Positions 13,760-26,576 of a DNA stretch of 64,000 nucleotides are shown in pieces. The stretch is from Ahaetulla prasina. Its lineage: Eukaryota > Chordata > Lepidosauria > Squamata > Colubridae. The stretch covers positions 130,600,420 to 130,664,419 of the forward strand of contig NC_080540.1 of NCBI RefSeq assembly GCF_028640845.1, in the 5' to 3' direction. Numbering within the stretch: the stretch's first letter is position 1; each line of letters begins with the position of its first letter. The notes beneath the pieces are model-generated. The model was not told where the DNA came from and did not search any database. It was given only the letters and a program-made list of their open reading frames with translations. Made by a program: the position numbers and the translations under genes.

Positions 13760-14141
13760 CAGGTAGTCCTTGACTTACAACCACAATTGAGCCCAAAATT
13801 TATGTTGCTAAGTGAGACGTTTGTTGTGAGTTTTCCCCCATTTTATGAGCTTTTTGCCACAGGTGTTAAGTAAATTCACTGTAGTTTTTAAGTTAGTAAC
13901 ACGGCTGTTAAGTGAATCTGGCTTCCTCATTAACTTTGCTTGTCAGAAGGTTATAAAGTGGATCACATGATCCCAGGACACTGAATAAATATGAGTCAGT
14001 TGCCAAGCATCTGAATTTTGATCATGTGATCATGGGGATGCTGCAGTGGTCAAAAGTGTAAAAAAACAGTCATAAATTACTTTTCAGTTCAGTAACTTGG
14101 AATGGTCACTAAGTGAACTGTTTTAAGCTGAGGACTGCCTG
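13760..14141. mobile_element. CAGGTAGTCC-family DNA transposon copy
   Basis: Starts CAGGTAGTCCTTGACTTAC after TA and ends with the complement, AGCTGAGGACTGCCTG. The interior carries the family landmarks: cacaattgagcccaaaattt, ttaagtgaatctggcttcc, gatcacatgatcc and agttgccaagcatctgaatt. It has no ORF. At least eight other full or partial copies occur in this window. Confidence 0.75.
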
Positions 14142-15654
14142 TTATAATAATAATGAATAATTATTGTTTTATAAAACATATAGTTCAGTTACTTTGCCAC
14201 AAACTTTGGATCTACCTTTAATTTAGATAAGCAACAGTGCCCTCAAAATATTTTGAACTCAATAACTGGTCACTTGATATGCTTGCTATGACTCATGGAA
14301 ATTCTAGTCTAGGAGGGAATCTGATTTTCTACCATTAAAGCAGAAATTTTAGATGATAATTCCAGCCAAAAAATCATTTGAAAACACTTTTAAGTTAAAA
14401 AGGTGAGGATTGCATCTTCTGACTTGTATCTCTACATAAAAACATCTTCAGTCTCATGAGAAAAATTATGACCTAATGCATTACGCAATTTTTGAATAGA
14501 AGGTGCCATCAAGCTGAAGAGTGAAGCTAGTAACACAGTTGGTTGTTTACATTGCCAGCAGAGAAGTAGATCATGTGAAGCTGAGTTCCTTGTTAGTGCA
14601 TTCATAGCTAGTATTGCAGAATCAGCAGTTAAGAGCAGGTTGTTTGCTTTTGCTGCAGTTATGGCTATTCATCCAGTACAATATTTGATTCTGGTCTAGT
14701 GACGGTGATGATGTAACTATTCAAAAGAAAGCCTGGCGGGGGGGACGACGACACATTTTTGTATTAAAATTCTTTCCTATGCTTATTTCTTTCCTTCATC
14801 AGTGACAACATTATTCTTGGTACGCCTACACAAAGCCTACAGAAAACCTTAGTTTCTCAGAAAGTTTGTGTGACACGTCAGCAGTAGCAAAAGCGTAGGG
14901 TGTGTTTTTGTCGTGATGTGAGTAGTGCAATGTAAGCATGCCCCTGGTCTCTGTATTCTGAAAAATACAGAATAATAGCAGCTTCACACTCATTAAACAA
15001 TTAATAGAAATCACATTCATTATGGGGGGGGGGGAAATTAAACATATGGCCTGCCTAAAAAAATGATGCAGTAATCATTTCAAAGCTGTCAGTGAAAAAT
15101 GATTCCAGGGGAGAATTAATATTGAGCTTTTTTTTTTTTTTGAGCTTTTCATTTTTGTTTTTACTGCTTATATTGCCTCCTTTGTTCCTTCTCATCTCTA
15201 ATTCTCTTAGGTTTTAGGGTGCCCATTGTCCTGCTTTCCCTGCTACCGTTTTTCCACTCATTTCTGGCTGCCAGAAGTGTTGATTACTTTTAAGAAATAC
15301 TGTACTATAACAACAACCCAGTAATTATCTGTTATTGAAGATGGAATAAATTGTAGAAATCGATATTTAAAATTTTTGTGATTAATATTTCTTATTTGTA
15401 GGAAGCTGTTTCTTAATTCATACGTAAAATGAAATCGAAACTGAATATTAAATTAGAACTAGGCATCTTTTTTTCTATACTTTTTCTTCAGAGGTAACAT
15501 CAGAAAAATACAGAGCAATCAATGAAATCATCCTCTTTCCGTTTGTTTTTTTGCCACCTTCATCTTTTCATTCTCTACAATTCTCCTGAAATAATATTTT
15601 TTGGGAAGGGTTGCTTTCTAATTGACTCCTGGTGAGTGCCTGCAACTAATTCCT

Positions 15655-15840
15655 GCAATTATTTGGCAAGGTTTCTTTTGGGGGGGGGGAGACGGAGAGG
15701 TTTGCCATTGCATTCTTCCTAGGATGGGAAAGTGGGTGACTGGCCCAGGGTCACCCAGCTGGTTTCATACCTAAGGCAATACTACAATTTGGGGTCTCTG
15801 AGTTTCTAGCCTGGTGCCTTACACTCTCTAAATTATCTCT
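15655..15840 (+). mobile_element. MIR-like (CORE-SINE) fragment
   Basis: The segment gtgactggcccagggtcacc, then the cagctggtttcat stretch and the tagcctggtgccttacactc part, resembles the conserved core and 3' part of MIR-type SINEs common in amniotes. It is diverged and non-coding. Confidence 0.55.
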
Positions 15841-16243
15841 CCCCTTCCCTAAAAAACCTACTAATACCTCAATGATCCTAATAGCTCTACTGTAAAATCA
15901 TATGACATCTAAATCCAAGTCTTCGCAAAGATAGAATAGCGTTTTGGCAGTGGAACAAAGAAGGTGGTAGACTCCATCCATTCATTGCACCTGCTCCAGC
16001 ATCTATCTGGTTTAATTTGGATTACTTGTACTAAATGGAGAATGGGGATTGAGCGAACTAGCCCCTTCCAACTATTTGATTCAGTCCTACAGAAGAATAA
16101 GTCCAGAATAATATGCCCCCTCCTCAAAATATCTTTCAGTGTAACTCTAGAGCCTGAAAATCAATAAAGAAAGAAAAATGCTATCTTCAGAGAGCTTGAA
16201 AGAAACATGCACAGAAACATGAAGCAAATATTCCCTGGTTTTA

Positions 16244-16621
16244 CAGGTAGTCCTCGACTTACGATCACAATTGAGCCCAAAATTTCTGTTGTTAATTGAA
16301 AAGTTAAGTGAATTTTGCCCCATTTTACAACTTTTCATGCCGCAGTCAGTCAGTGAATCACTGCCGCTGTTAAATCAGTAACACGGTTATTAAGTGAATC
16401 TGGCTTCTCCATTGACTTTGCTTGTCAGAAGGTCACGAAAGGGACACAGCAAGCATCATAAATATGAGTCAGTTGCCAAGCATCCGAATTTTGATCATGT
16501 GACCATAGGGATGCTGCAATGGTCATAAATATGAAAAGCGGTCGTAAGTCACTTTGTCCAGTGTTGCATAACTTTGAACGGTTACAACTAAATGAAACTG
16601 TAATAAGTCGAAGACTGCCTG
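16244..16621. mobile_element. CAGGTAGTCC-family DNA transposon, complete copy with TA flanks
   Basis: This is the clearest copy of the family. The left end is CAGGTAGTCCTCGACTTACG, the right end AATAAGTCGAAGACTGCCTG, and TA dinucleotides sit on both sides (16242-16243 and 16622-16623). The length is 378 bp with no ORF. The inverted termini and TA flanks fit a Tc1/mariner-type MITE. Confidence 0.8.
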
Positions 16622-18089
16622 TATTTTTTTTTTCTATCTTTCCCCTTTCAGATTAGTCCAACCACAGAAGAAGCTTTTGTAGGCTTAAGAATAAAGCTAG
16701 AGGTAGGGTCCTCCCTTCATTTCTGAAATTGGAACATGCTGGCTGGGGTTGATGGGAAATGAGAGTTCAGGAACACCCGAACAGCTACAAATTCTCTACC
16801 TCTGGGTTAGAATTTTGCTTCGCTTGTCAAGGAGAACAAGGGGTGAAGAAAGAGCAGATAGAAAAGGAAGGGAAATATTTTCCAGTCCTGTAGGAGACTC
16901 ATGAACTATTCCACCGCACTCCAGAATGATTGTCTGCATCCCATATTCAGTAAACAATTGGAATGGCAGGGAATAGGAAAAGGAAACTGTAGCCACTTCT
17001 GCTTCTAAACATCTTGTCCCAGGCAATCTCTCAGGATCGTACACAAGCACATGCGCACATGCATGCTCACACATGCACGCACATTCTTCTATTATTAAAA
17101 GATTTTTCAGAAGCAACAGGCAGTTCTTGCAAAGCAGGGTCAGAGAGATTGCTCAGATTTGTTCCGTGGCCCAAGGAGGAAGGGACTATACTTGAAAGGA
17201 GACACTGGGCCAAATGAGAAATATAGATGGCCAAATGTGGCCAACATTGTCAGGTATCTGTTTTAGCTCTTTCTCAGATGATTCAGGAGGTGATTGCAAA
17301 GCACAAGAAATGGTGAAGTTAACAGAGGCAAACTACGTTGAAATTAGATTACAAAGGGACGGTATCTGTAGGGTGCCATGTTATCATTGTTAGCTAATTA
17401 AGCACTGTTAGCTAATTAAGCACTAATTAGTCAGTGGCTTTTCAGCCAAGGTTGAAAATGATTGCATGTGCATTAAAACCCCAAAAATATAAATATGTTC
17501 TTTATTTGCTTAATTCCAAAGTTCTAACAAAAAAGAAGAGCTCCCGAAAGGTAGACATTGCCTTCTTAATAAGCTTTGAGCAACTGGGTTAAAATTTGAT
17601 ATGAGGAAAAACAGATTTTAGGCACTACTATAAAAATGCTGAATGGATCATAAACTCAGCATCTTTTTATTTAACGCAATTAAATTGCAGTGAGTAATTC
17701 TTGGCTTTCAGTTAGTTTGCTTTGCTCATTGGTGAAATAGTGTGGTGTGGTTTTGAATTGGCTGACTCTAGTAATAAATAGCATGCCTAAAATTACATTC
17801 TATTGACATGCTTGACATGCTGAATGTGAAACAAATTGAGCCCTGCATAATGTGGCACCGTAGTGACTGACCACAAACAGATTCAGAGGTTCTTTGGTGG
17901 TGATTGGAATAAATAATAATTGCTACATTTTGGAGCCAAAAACTTAGGTCAGTGTGCATGCCGAGACATTTTTTTTTTGCCAGAGCTGTAAACACCCAAT
18001 CTGTATATGCCCTTAGATTTGCTTAGACAACAGATCACACAATTAAGTTTATATATTTGCCAAATTATTTGATGGTTATTTGAAGGATC

Positions 18090-18485
18090 ATCTCCTCCTG
18101 GTCACATCTACCAGAGTGGGGAAGCAAGAAATACTGTGGTTCCCCTCTCCTTCTTCTAGTGGGACAAAGAAGAAGAGCCTTCTCTCTGGTAGCTCCCTCC
18201 CTGTGATCCATAGATCATCCCTATGGAGATAAGATTGGCCCCCACTTTCATACTCTTTCACAATGCCCCATGACCTAGTTTTGTCAGCGGGCCAATGAAC
18301 ACAGAGTGGGATGGAGCCCATTAAGTGGCTTATTTGATTGACTTACTGTTGTTGGGGTGGTGGTGGTGGGTAGTTATCGCTTTTTATTGTTATTTCATAT
18401 GAGATTTTTTTATCTTTGTAAGCTGCCTGGAGAGTGAGTCATGTAAACTTTTAAAATAAAATAAAGTAAAATAAAATAAACAATA
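18090..18485 (+). mobile_element. LINE 3'-end fragment (CR1/L2 type) with A-rich tail
   Basis: On the + strand a short reading (RRAFSLVAPSL) around 18172-18204 matches the conserved C-terminal motif of CR1/L2-type reverse transcriptases. A taagctgcctggagagtga segment and an aaaataaaataaa tail follow at 18420-18482. It is interrupted by stops and is a dead 3' fragment. Confidence 0.55.
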
Positions 18486-19075
18486 CAATTATTTATATGG
18501 GGGACCCGTAGATCGCAGTTCTTTTTTGTTTGTTATATATTTGCAAGAGATGAACTTTTTTTGCAAGGAAGTTTGTAAGAAAATTCAGTTTATTTCTGAA
18601 AAAAAGTAAACTATTACATGGAGCAGATATGAAAATAAACCCAGCTTTTTGGCAATTCCTACAGTTTGTAACTGTAAACAGAATGAACAAATGCAGTCCT
18701 CTTGATGACATAATGTTGGGAAGTAATCCACCAAACGTGTATTTTTGTTTATTTCCAATAAGATCCAGGTTTTTTGTAATTCTTAAATCTCTTCTGACAG
18801 ACAGCAGCAGCATTTCCTATGGATATAATAACTTTTCAGCTATTAGGGTACAACACATATCTTCCCTAATTGTGGTCTCTAAAATAAACTTGCAAGCTAG
18901 TATTCATACCACCCTGTTAGAGATAGGAAGGGACAGAAGCTTCAGGCTGTAAAAAGTTCATGAAACAATTCATACTGCAGACTTTCTGATTTGTAGCTCA
19001 ATCATTTTAATCAACATTGCCAACCCAATTTAGGTTAACCACTTATAGCTCAATACTGCAAGTGATGATTAGAGT

Positions 19076-19215
19076 CATTGAGCCATAGAGTTGGAAGGGA
19101 CCGTTTAAACCATCAAGTCCAAACCTCTCCTCAGTTTGAGAATTCAGGTGAAAGCATCACAGGCAGATGGATATCTAACCTTTGCTTGTACGCATTAAGT
19201 GAAACAAACCACAGT
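19076..19215 (-). mobile_element. CR1 LINE 3'-end fragment
   Basis: The string atagagttggaagggaccgt, then a catcaagtccaaacc stretch, is the reverse complement of the well-known sauropsid CR1 3' end, here in minus orientation. Only the tail is recognisable. Confidence 0.6.
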
Positions 19216-19419
19216 CTCACTGGACCGTTGATCCCTAATCAAACTGCTCTTGCTGTTTGGGATTTTTCCCTAATAATCAGGATCCACTTTCCTATATTTT
19301 TAATGCCATTTCTTGTGCTCTTGATCTTTTTCTGTGGGATACCCCAAGTATTGAAAAAGTGCTGTCTGTGCGACTGCCCTCCTGGTAGTTTGAACTGGAA
19401 ACAGTTAATCCCAAAACTA

Positions 19420-20335
19420 GCCTGTCAGAGCTCTTATTGTTAAAAGGAAGGTTATGTTGCAGTATAAGCATTTCAGTGAACGCTGTACTTTAATTGTTGA
19501 TCTTAAAAAGCAGAAGCTATCTACCATTCCAATATCTTCACTGTTAATCCTAAGGCTGTTTGTTTTACCTGTTGTCATTGGTTTCATCACCTTTATACTT
19601 AATTTTGGATCCATTTTTTCATTTACTTTTATTGCTAGAGTTTTTAGATTCTTTGCATTTTTGGCAGTCCGTACTGTTATCAGCACAAAGCAGATTATTG
19701 ATGTGTCTTCCTCCAGTTTTAAAGCCTCATTCATCCTTTTCCAATCCATCTTCCCTTGGTATAGTATACATAGAATACATAAATTGAATAAATAGGGGGG
19801 TAGTATACTGCTTGTCTCATTCCTTTGCCAACCTGGAGCCAACCTGTTTTGCCATGTTGGTCTATACTATGGGATCCTGATCAGTATACAGGTTTTACAT
19901 AAAAACTGTGAAATGTTCTGAGATGTCCATTTTCCTAAGTACACTCAACATCTTGACATAATCAACACAACTAAATGAATCAATGAAACATATTCTAACT
20001 TCTTTTTGGTATTCTTTGCCTTTCTCAATTATCCAATGTGCATCAACCATAACATTTTGTCTTCCTTCACTTTTTCTAAAGCCAGAGTGAACATCTGTCA
20101 TCTCCTTTTCCATATAAAGTCTAATCTGCATTGAATGAGTCTAACAATTATTTTGCTAGTGTTTCAATTAATATAATGTTACAATAGTTTGTACAATCAG
20201 TTAAGTCCCCTTTGTTTGTTTACTGCTATATAGATTGACCTCTTCCAATCTGTGCTCAACTGCATCATTCTTCAGATTTGCTGTCATTGCTCGGTTAGAA
20301 CTTTTACTGATTCTTCTCCTTTTTCTTGCCACGTT
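19420..20335 (-). pseudogene. Decayed BovB (RTE) LINE reverse transcriptase
   Basis: Minus-strand readings at about 19895-20131 and 19450-19842 align in order with BovB reverse transcriptase. First comes a GFRK...WIIEKGKEYQ region followed by CFIDSFSCVDYVKMLSVLRKM, matching the family's FIDY.KAFDCVD segment. A second block follows around the expected YADDT site and the later IKVNEKM...TTGKTNS...INSEDIGMVDSFCFLRSTI part. The catalytic YADD motif is not intact, and stops and frameshifts separate the blocks, so it is a dead copy. BovB elements are abundant in squamates. I named the clade from motif memory only. Confidence 0.6.
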
Positions 20336-20785
20336 TCTGTAGATTTTTCATTATTCCTTAAAATGCTGATTTGGTAATCACTGGACTCTTGATTATTACT
20401 TCATCAACAAAACTGATAAGATAGAGTTTATTGAAGAATTGAGAACATTTATTAAAACCAAGTATTATGCTGCAACTAGGCAAGAATCTTTTATATTCTT
20501 ATAATTCAATTTTTCCTCAACTTTTAAAATATAGCTAAGGATTTTCTTTAACATTTTAAGGTTCCATTTGCATGCCATGCTGCCTCAGAATTTGTAAGGA
20601 TACTAGATTATGAATTCTGAAAATGGCAGCGTATGCTTCTCAACCATTCCAACATTCTCAAATCAAACAGTTATGGCCTTTATAGCCATTCCAGAAAGAG
20701 TTTAGGTGGAGTCATTTGTCAGATTGCTGCTCTGGAACCAGCCTGTCCAAACTAGTTCTTTCCATGTAATTTGAATTGGGCTTAA

Positions 20786-22366
<1,581 letters not shown>

Positions 22367-23185
22367 TAATCACAATACTACTTTTATTCTTTATGAATAC
22401 CTATAGGAAGGTCTTTTTTAGTGTGTGGAGATGTGTATGAAGGATAAGTAAAACCTTGGTGACTTACGAGGACAAATTGTGTTAGGCGCTATTCTGTTTT
22501 CAATAGTGACACTATTTTTAAAAGATATATAACCCATTCGTTAAACCAGACCCTCAAGGATTTCTAAAAATTATACAATGAAAAAGTACAACAGAACACC
22601 CTCTTTCTGAAATAGCTGATAAACTTTTGAGACATGCATGAAGCTGCCGAAGAGAAAAGTAGAAAGGAAATTCCCTTGCATGCACTATTTCTGTTGATGT
22701 TCACAGAGGATACAGCTCAACATGTTTGAATGGCTGGGCAATTTTTTTCAAAATTTGCCAAGTGCCAAGGAGATACTAAACTTGTCAATGTTTGTGGAGG
22801 AGAGCTTTCTACCTGGGGGTGCTGAGCAGTACCTGATTAGCAGAGCAAAGTTGGCTCCCAGAGTCCAGTCACAGAGGAGATGCAGGGAGGCAGCCACTTG
22901 GCTTCTGCCCTCTTGTCTGAGATTGCCCTGGGAAAATTGGAGGTTGAGGAGTCTGGGTAGTGTGGAAATGATGACAACGTGTAGGCAAGTGAGGCCCTTG
23001 GGATAGAGGACTTTGACAGCCAGTTGATTGCGGAGGCTGAAGCAAGTAAGCAGCTTTGTAGGAGAACCATCCAGTGTTTGGTGACTGCCCCATATCTGGT
23101 CAGTCTGCAGTACCAAAACCTGGTAGAGTATTGGGGAGGATGGGTTCACCCTCTGTAATGTGCCTCCCACGTACCAGCTGGGGCT

Positions 23186-23370
23186 TTAATCGCTGGCTAG
23201 AGAGACGCTTGGATGCAGGCAGGCTTCGGTCAGTGGCCGTGTGGCGTTTGGATAGGGTGGGCAGCGAGGTGCATGGATCGGGTGGGCAGCAGCTTGTGGC
23301 CGATCCAAGCACCACGCGGTCGCTGACAGAAGCCTGCCTGCATCCAAGCGTCTCTCTAGCCAGCAATTAA
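23186..23370. repeat. Inverted repeat with ~48-bp arms
   Basis: The arm ttaatcgctggctagagaga, continuing to 23233, is repeated in reverse complement at 23323-23370 (ending ctctctagccagcaattaa). About 90 bp of GC-rich loop lies between. A few mismatches are present. It lies just upstream of sequence ending ttgaatcccaccactg (about 23636-23652), the terminus of a known squamate hAT-type family, so the palindrome is probably internal to such an element. Confidence 0.7.
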
Positions 23371-23474
23371 AGTGCGACCAGCGAGGAGCTTGGATCCAGT
23401 GGGCAGCGAAGCGTGTGTCAATCACCTCGGCCTGCTGCCCACCCAGCAGGACTGTCCGACCGCCTCCCACCCAC

Positions 23475-23652
23475 TCTGAGTAGTTTCTATGCCCATAGCC
23501 AAGGCCACCCGGTCACATGAGCAGCTAGCCACGCTCACCCAGTCACATGAGCAGCTAGCCACGCCCACCCAGTCACATGACCACCAAGCCACACCCCAAA
23601 ATAAGCCACGCCCACAGAACCGGTTGTTAAAAAATTTGAATCCCACCACTGA
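23475..23652. mobile_element. Probable right end of an hAT-type element
   Basis: The terminus aaatttgaatcccaccactg is the reverse complement of the CAGTGGTGGGATTCAA family. Inside are three imperfect copies of a 30-bp unit (cacatgagcagctagccacg with ccacccagt). The matching left end was not located with confidence, so the boundary is approximate. Confidence 0.5.
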
Positions 23653-23879
23653 TATAACCCAGTTCCTTCCCTCTTTTCCATTTCTTCCTTTATATAACAT
23701 TAAAATCATTCATTTCCATTTCTCATTTCCCATTGTTTTTTAAAGTAAACCCAATTTTCCATTGCTTTTTCAGCTTAAATTTACATTTGTGTAGCAGATC
23801 TGTGGCCCTCCAGTTTCTGAATTATATTATCTAGTTGCTAGAGTTATCATAGCCAATGGTAACGGATGCAGGGACTTGC

Positions 23880-24530
23880 AATTCAATAACATTTAGTTTA
23901 GTTTACTTTATTGTCATTGCACCTCATACAATGAAATTAAATGCCATCATCAGTGTACATTATAACTATAAAAATAAAACACACACACACACTTCACATT
24001 CTATACAATTGAATTGAAAACCTGATATTGCATTAATATTGCACTATACAGTAGAATTCAATATAGCTACTGCCCTAGGATAGAAGCTATTTTTCAGCCT
24101 ATTTGTCCTTGTTTTTATTATCCTGTACCATCTGCCAGATGGTAATAGTTCAAAATAAGGGTGCCCAGGATGAGATGGATCTTTAAGAATGTTTTGAAGG
24201 CAGCGGGAGCTATAAAGCTCTTCCAAAGAGGGGAGAAGGCAACCAGTGATCCTCTGGGCAATGACGTTACCCCTCTGGAACTCTGTCCTATCTGCCACTG
24301 GGCAATTGGCAAACTATACACAGGTGCAATAAGTTAAAATACTCTCTATGGTGCAGCGGTAGAAGGTCACCAGCAGTTTTCCATTCAGTTGTTGTTTCCT
24401 GAGAAGTCTCAGGTAGTATAATCTCTGCTGGGCCCTTTTGACCACTTCTGCAATGTCCCAGGTCAGGTCCTCTTTTATGATAACACCCAGAAACTTAAAA
24501 CTAGCCACTTGCTCCATTGATAAGCAAGGA
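23880..24530 (-). mobile_element. L2/CR1-clade LINE 3' end, reverse-transcriptase C-terminus
   Basis: On the minus strand, readings at 24314-24517 (starting MEQVASFKFLGVIIKEDLTW and containing FYRCTIESILTY) and 24044-24321 (AQRITGCLLPSLEELYSSRC, then KDPSHPGHPYFELLPSGRWYR) match the C-terminal region of L2-type LINE ORF2. A frameshift separates them. The LINE 3' end with a (CA)n-like tail lies at 23880-24000 (ttattgtcattgcacctcat in the + sequence). It is a truncated dead copy, partly duplicated downstream. Confidence 0.8.
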
Positions 24531-25043
24531 CTGGATTACTGAACTATTTCTTCTATAACATCTGGAAAGTCATAGTTTTCTCATCTCTGGATTGCATGAA
24601 TCCTCCTGATGCCATTAAAATTTTACTTGTACAGGTAGACTTCGACTTATTACCACAATTGGGACCAGAATTTAGATTGCTAAGAAGGCAGTTAAGTGAA
24701 TCACACTGATTTTATTATCTTTTTTGCCACCATTTTTAACTGAATCACTGCAGTTGTTAAGTGAATCATACAGTTGTTAGGAAAATCCAACTTCATTGAT
24801 TTTCCTTCTCAGAAGCAAACTGGGAAGGTTGCAAATGGTGATCACATGATTCTAGGATATTGCAATCATAAAAACATGTTGCCAAGCACCAGCGTTTTGA
24901 TCATGTGACTGGAGATATTGCGACAGAATTGCGAGAATTACTCTTGCGTCACTTTTTTCAGTGCCACTGTAATTTCAAACCATCAATAAACAAATGGTTA
25001 TAAGTTGAGGACTACTTATATAGATGTGTTTTTTTCAAAAAAA
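24159..25043. repeat. 885-bp tandem duplication, unit 1
   Basis: Position 24159 (gggtgcccaggatgagatgg) recurs at 25044, and the following roughly 880 bp are nearly identical. The unit contains the LINE RT fragment plus a CAGGTAGTCC-family transposon. Differences are few: one transition near 24440/25326, and unit 1 lacks short pieces (cgtc, cagt) near 24866-24881. A cttttttcaaaaaaa run occurs at the junction and at the end of unit 2. Confidence 0.9.
24632..25018. mobile_element. CAGGTAGTCC-family DNA transposon copy (in tandem unit 1)
   Basis: Begins CAGGTAGACTTCGACTTATT after TA and ends AAGTTGAGGACTACTTA. Its interior is diverged relative to other copies (gttaagtgaatcacactg, then agttgccaagcacc-like remnants). 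It was inserted next to the LINE fragment before the tandem duplication, since both units carry it. Confidence 0.7.
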
Positions 25044-25938
25044 GGGTGCCCAGGATGAGATGGATCTTTAAGAATGTTTTGAAGGCAGCGGGAGCTATAA
25101 AGCTCTTCCAAAGAGGGGAGAAGGCAACCAGTGATCCTCTGGGCAATGACGTTACCCCTCTGGAACTCTGTCCTATCTGCCACTGGGCAATTGGCAAACT
25201 ATACACAGGTGCAATAAGTTAAAATACTCTCTATGGTGCAGCGGTAGAAGGTCACCAGCAGTTTTCCATTCAGTTGTTGTTTCCTGAGAAGTCTCAGGTA
25301 GTATAATCTCTGCTGGGCCCTTTTGATCACTTCTGCAATGTCCCAGGTCAGGTCCTCTTTTATGATAACACCCAGAAACTTAAAACTAGCCACTTGCTCC
25401 ATTGATAAGCAAGGACTGGATTACTGAACTATTCCTTCTATAACATCTGGAAAGTCATAGTTTTCTCATCTCTGGATTGCATGAATCCTCCTGATGCCAT
25501 TAAAATTTTACTTGTACAGGTAGACTTCGACTTATTACCACAATTGGGACCAGAATTTAGATTGCTAAGAAGGCAGTTAAGTGAATCACACTGATTTTAT
25601 TATCTTTTTTGCCACCATTTTTAACTGAATCACTGCAGTTGTTAAGTGAATCATACAGTTGTTAGGAAAATCCAACTTCATTGATTTTCCTTGTCAGAAG
25701 CAAACTGGGAAGGTTGCAAATGGTGATCACATGATTCTAGGATATTGCAATCGTCATAAAAACATGTCAGTTGCCAAGCACCAGCGTTTTGATCATGTGA
25801 CTGGAGATATTGCGACAGAATTGCGAGAATTACTCTTGCGTCACTTTTTTCAGTGCCACTGTAATTTCAAACCATCAATAAACAAATGGTTATAAGTTGA
25901 GGACTACTTATATAGATGTGTTTTTTTCAAAAAAAAAA
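25044..25938. repeat. 885-bp tandem duplication, unit 2
   Basis: This is the second unit of the duplication starting at 24159. It repeats the LINE RT reading (25199-25402 on the minus strand, with one V-to-I change) and the transposon (25517-25911). The unit ends in a longer poly-A-like run (caaaaaaaaaagg) at about 25928-25940. Confidence 0.9.
25517..25911. mobile_element. CAGGTAGTCC-family DNA transposon copy (in tandem unit 2)
   Basis: This is the duplicate of the copy at 24632, slightly longer because it keeps the cgtcataaaaacatgtcagt segment that unit 1 has lost in part. Confidence 0.7.
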
Positions 25939-26310
25939 GGGTTCAATTAAATAGCCTTCATTGCTAAAGCAGCCTCATGCATATCAAAATCATATCTGCA
26001 CAGTAAGATGATAAAGAGTTAATATTTCACTGCTCAATGTTTGTAGATGTATTTCATATTTTAGATACAACCTCAAGAATTCAAAAATGCTCACTTTTTA
26101 TCATAAGACTTTTTAAAGCTGTAGTTGATTATAAAATTCAGTCTCGGCATTTTATGTATATCAGAATAAGCGCGGTATAGAAGTAAGACTTGATGGTGTT
26201 TCTATGACTGAATGAATTAACTCGCAAACCAAGACGCCATTTGTTGTCATCTCTCAGTATCAACAGCTTCAGATGTACTGACTGCAGGCTAGAGACCATA
26301 GTTTGTGTCA

Positions 26311-26340
26311 CTAAATAAATAAATAAATAAATAAATAAAC
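26311..26340. repeat. (AAAT)n microsatellite
   Basis: About seven AAAT units lie 50 bp upstream of the GRB2 SH3-C exon acceptor. Confidence 0.9.
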
Positions 26341-26363
26341 GAGCAATTTGGAGGCCTCAATAA

Positions 26364-26576
<213 letters not shown>

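Noticed and set aside
22700..23470. ORFs of 74-140 codons on both strands in a GRB2 intron
   Set aside because: No recognised domain, mutually overlapping frames, partly within an inverted repeat. Not supported as genes.
23489..23600. Short direct repeats resembling a CRISPR array
   Set aside because: Three imperfect adjacent units without spacers, in a vertebrate transposon. Not CRISPR.
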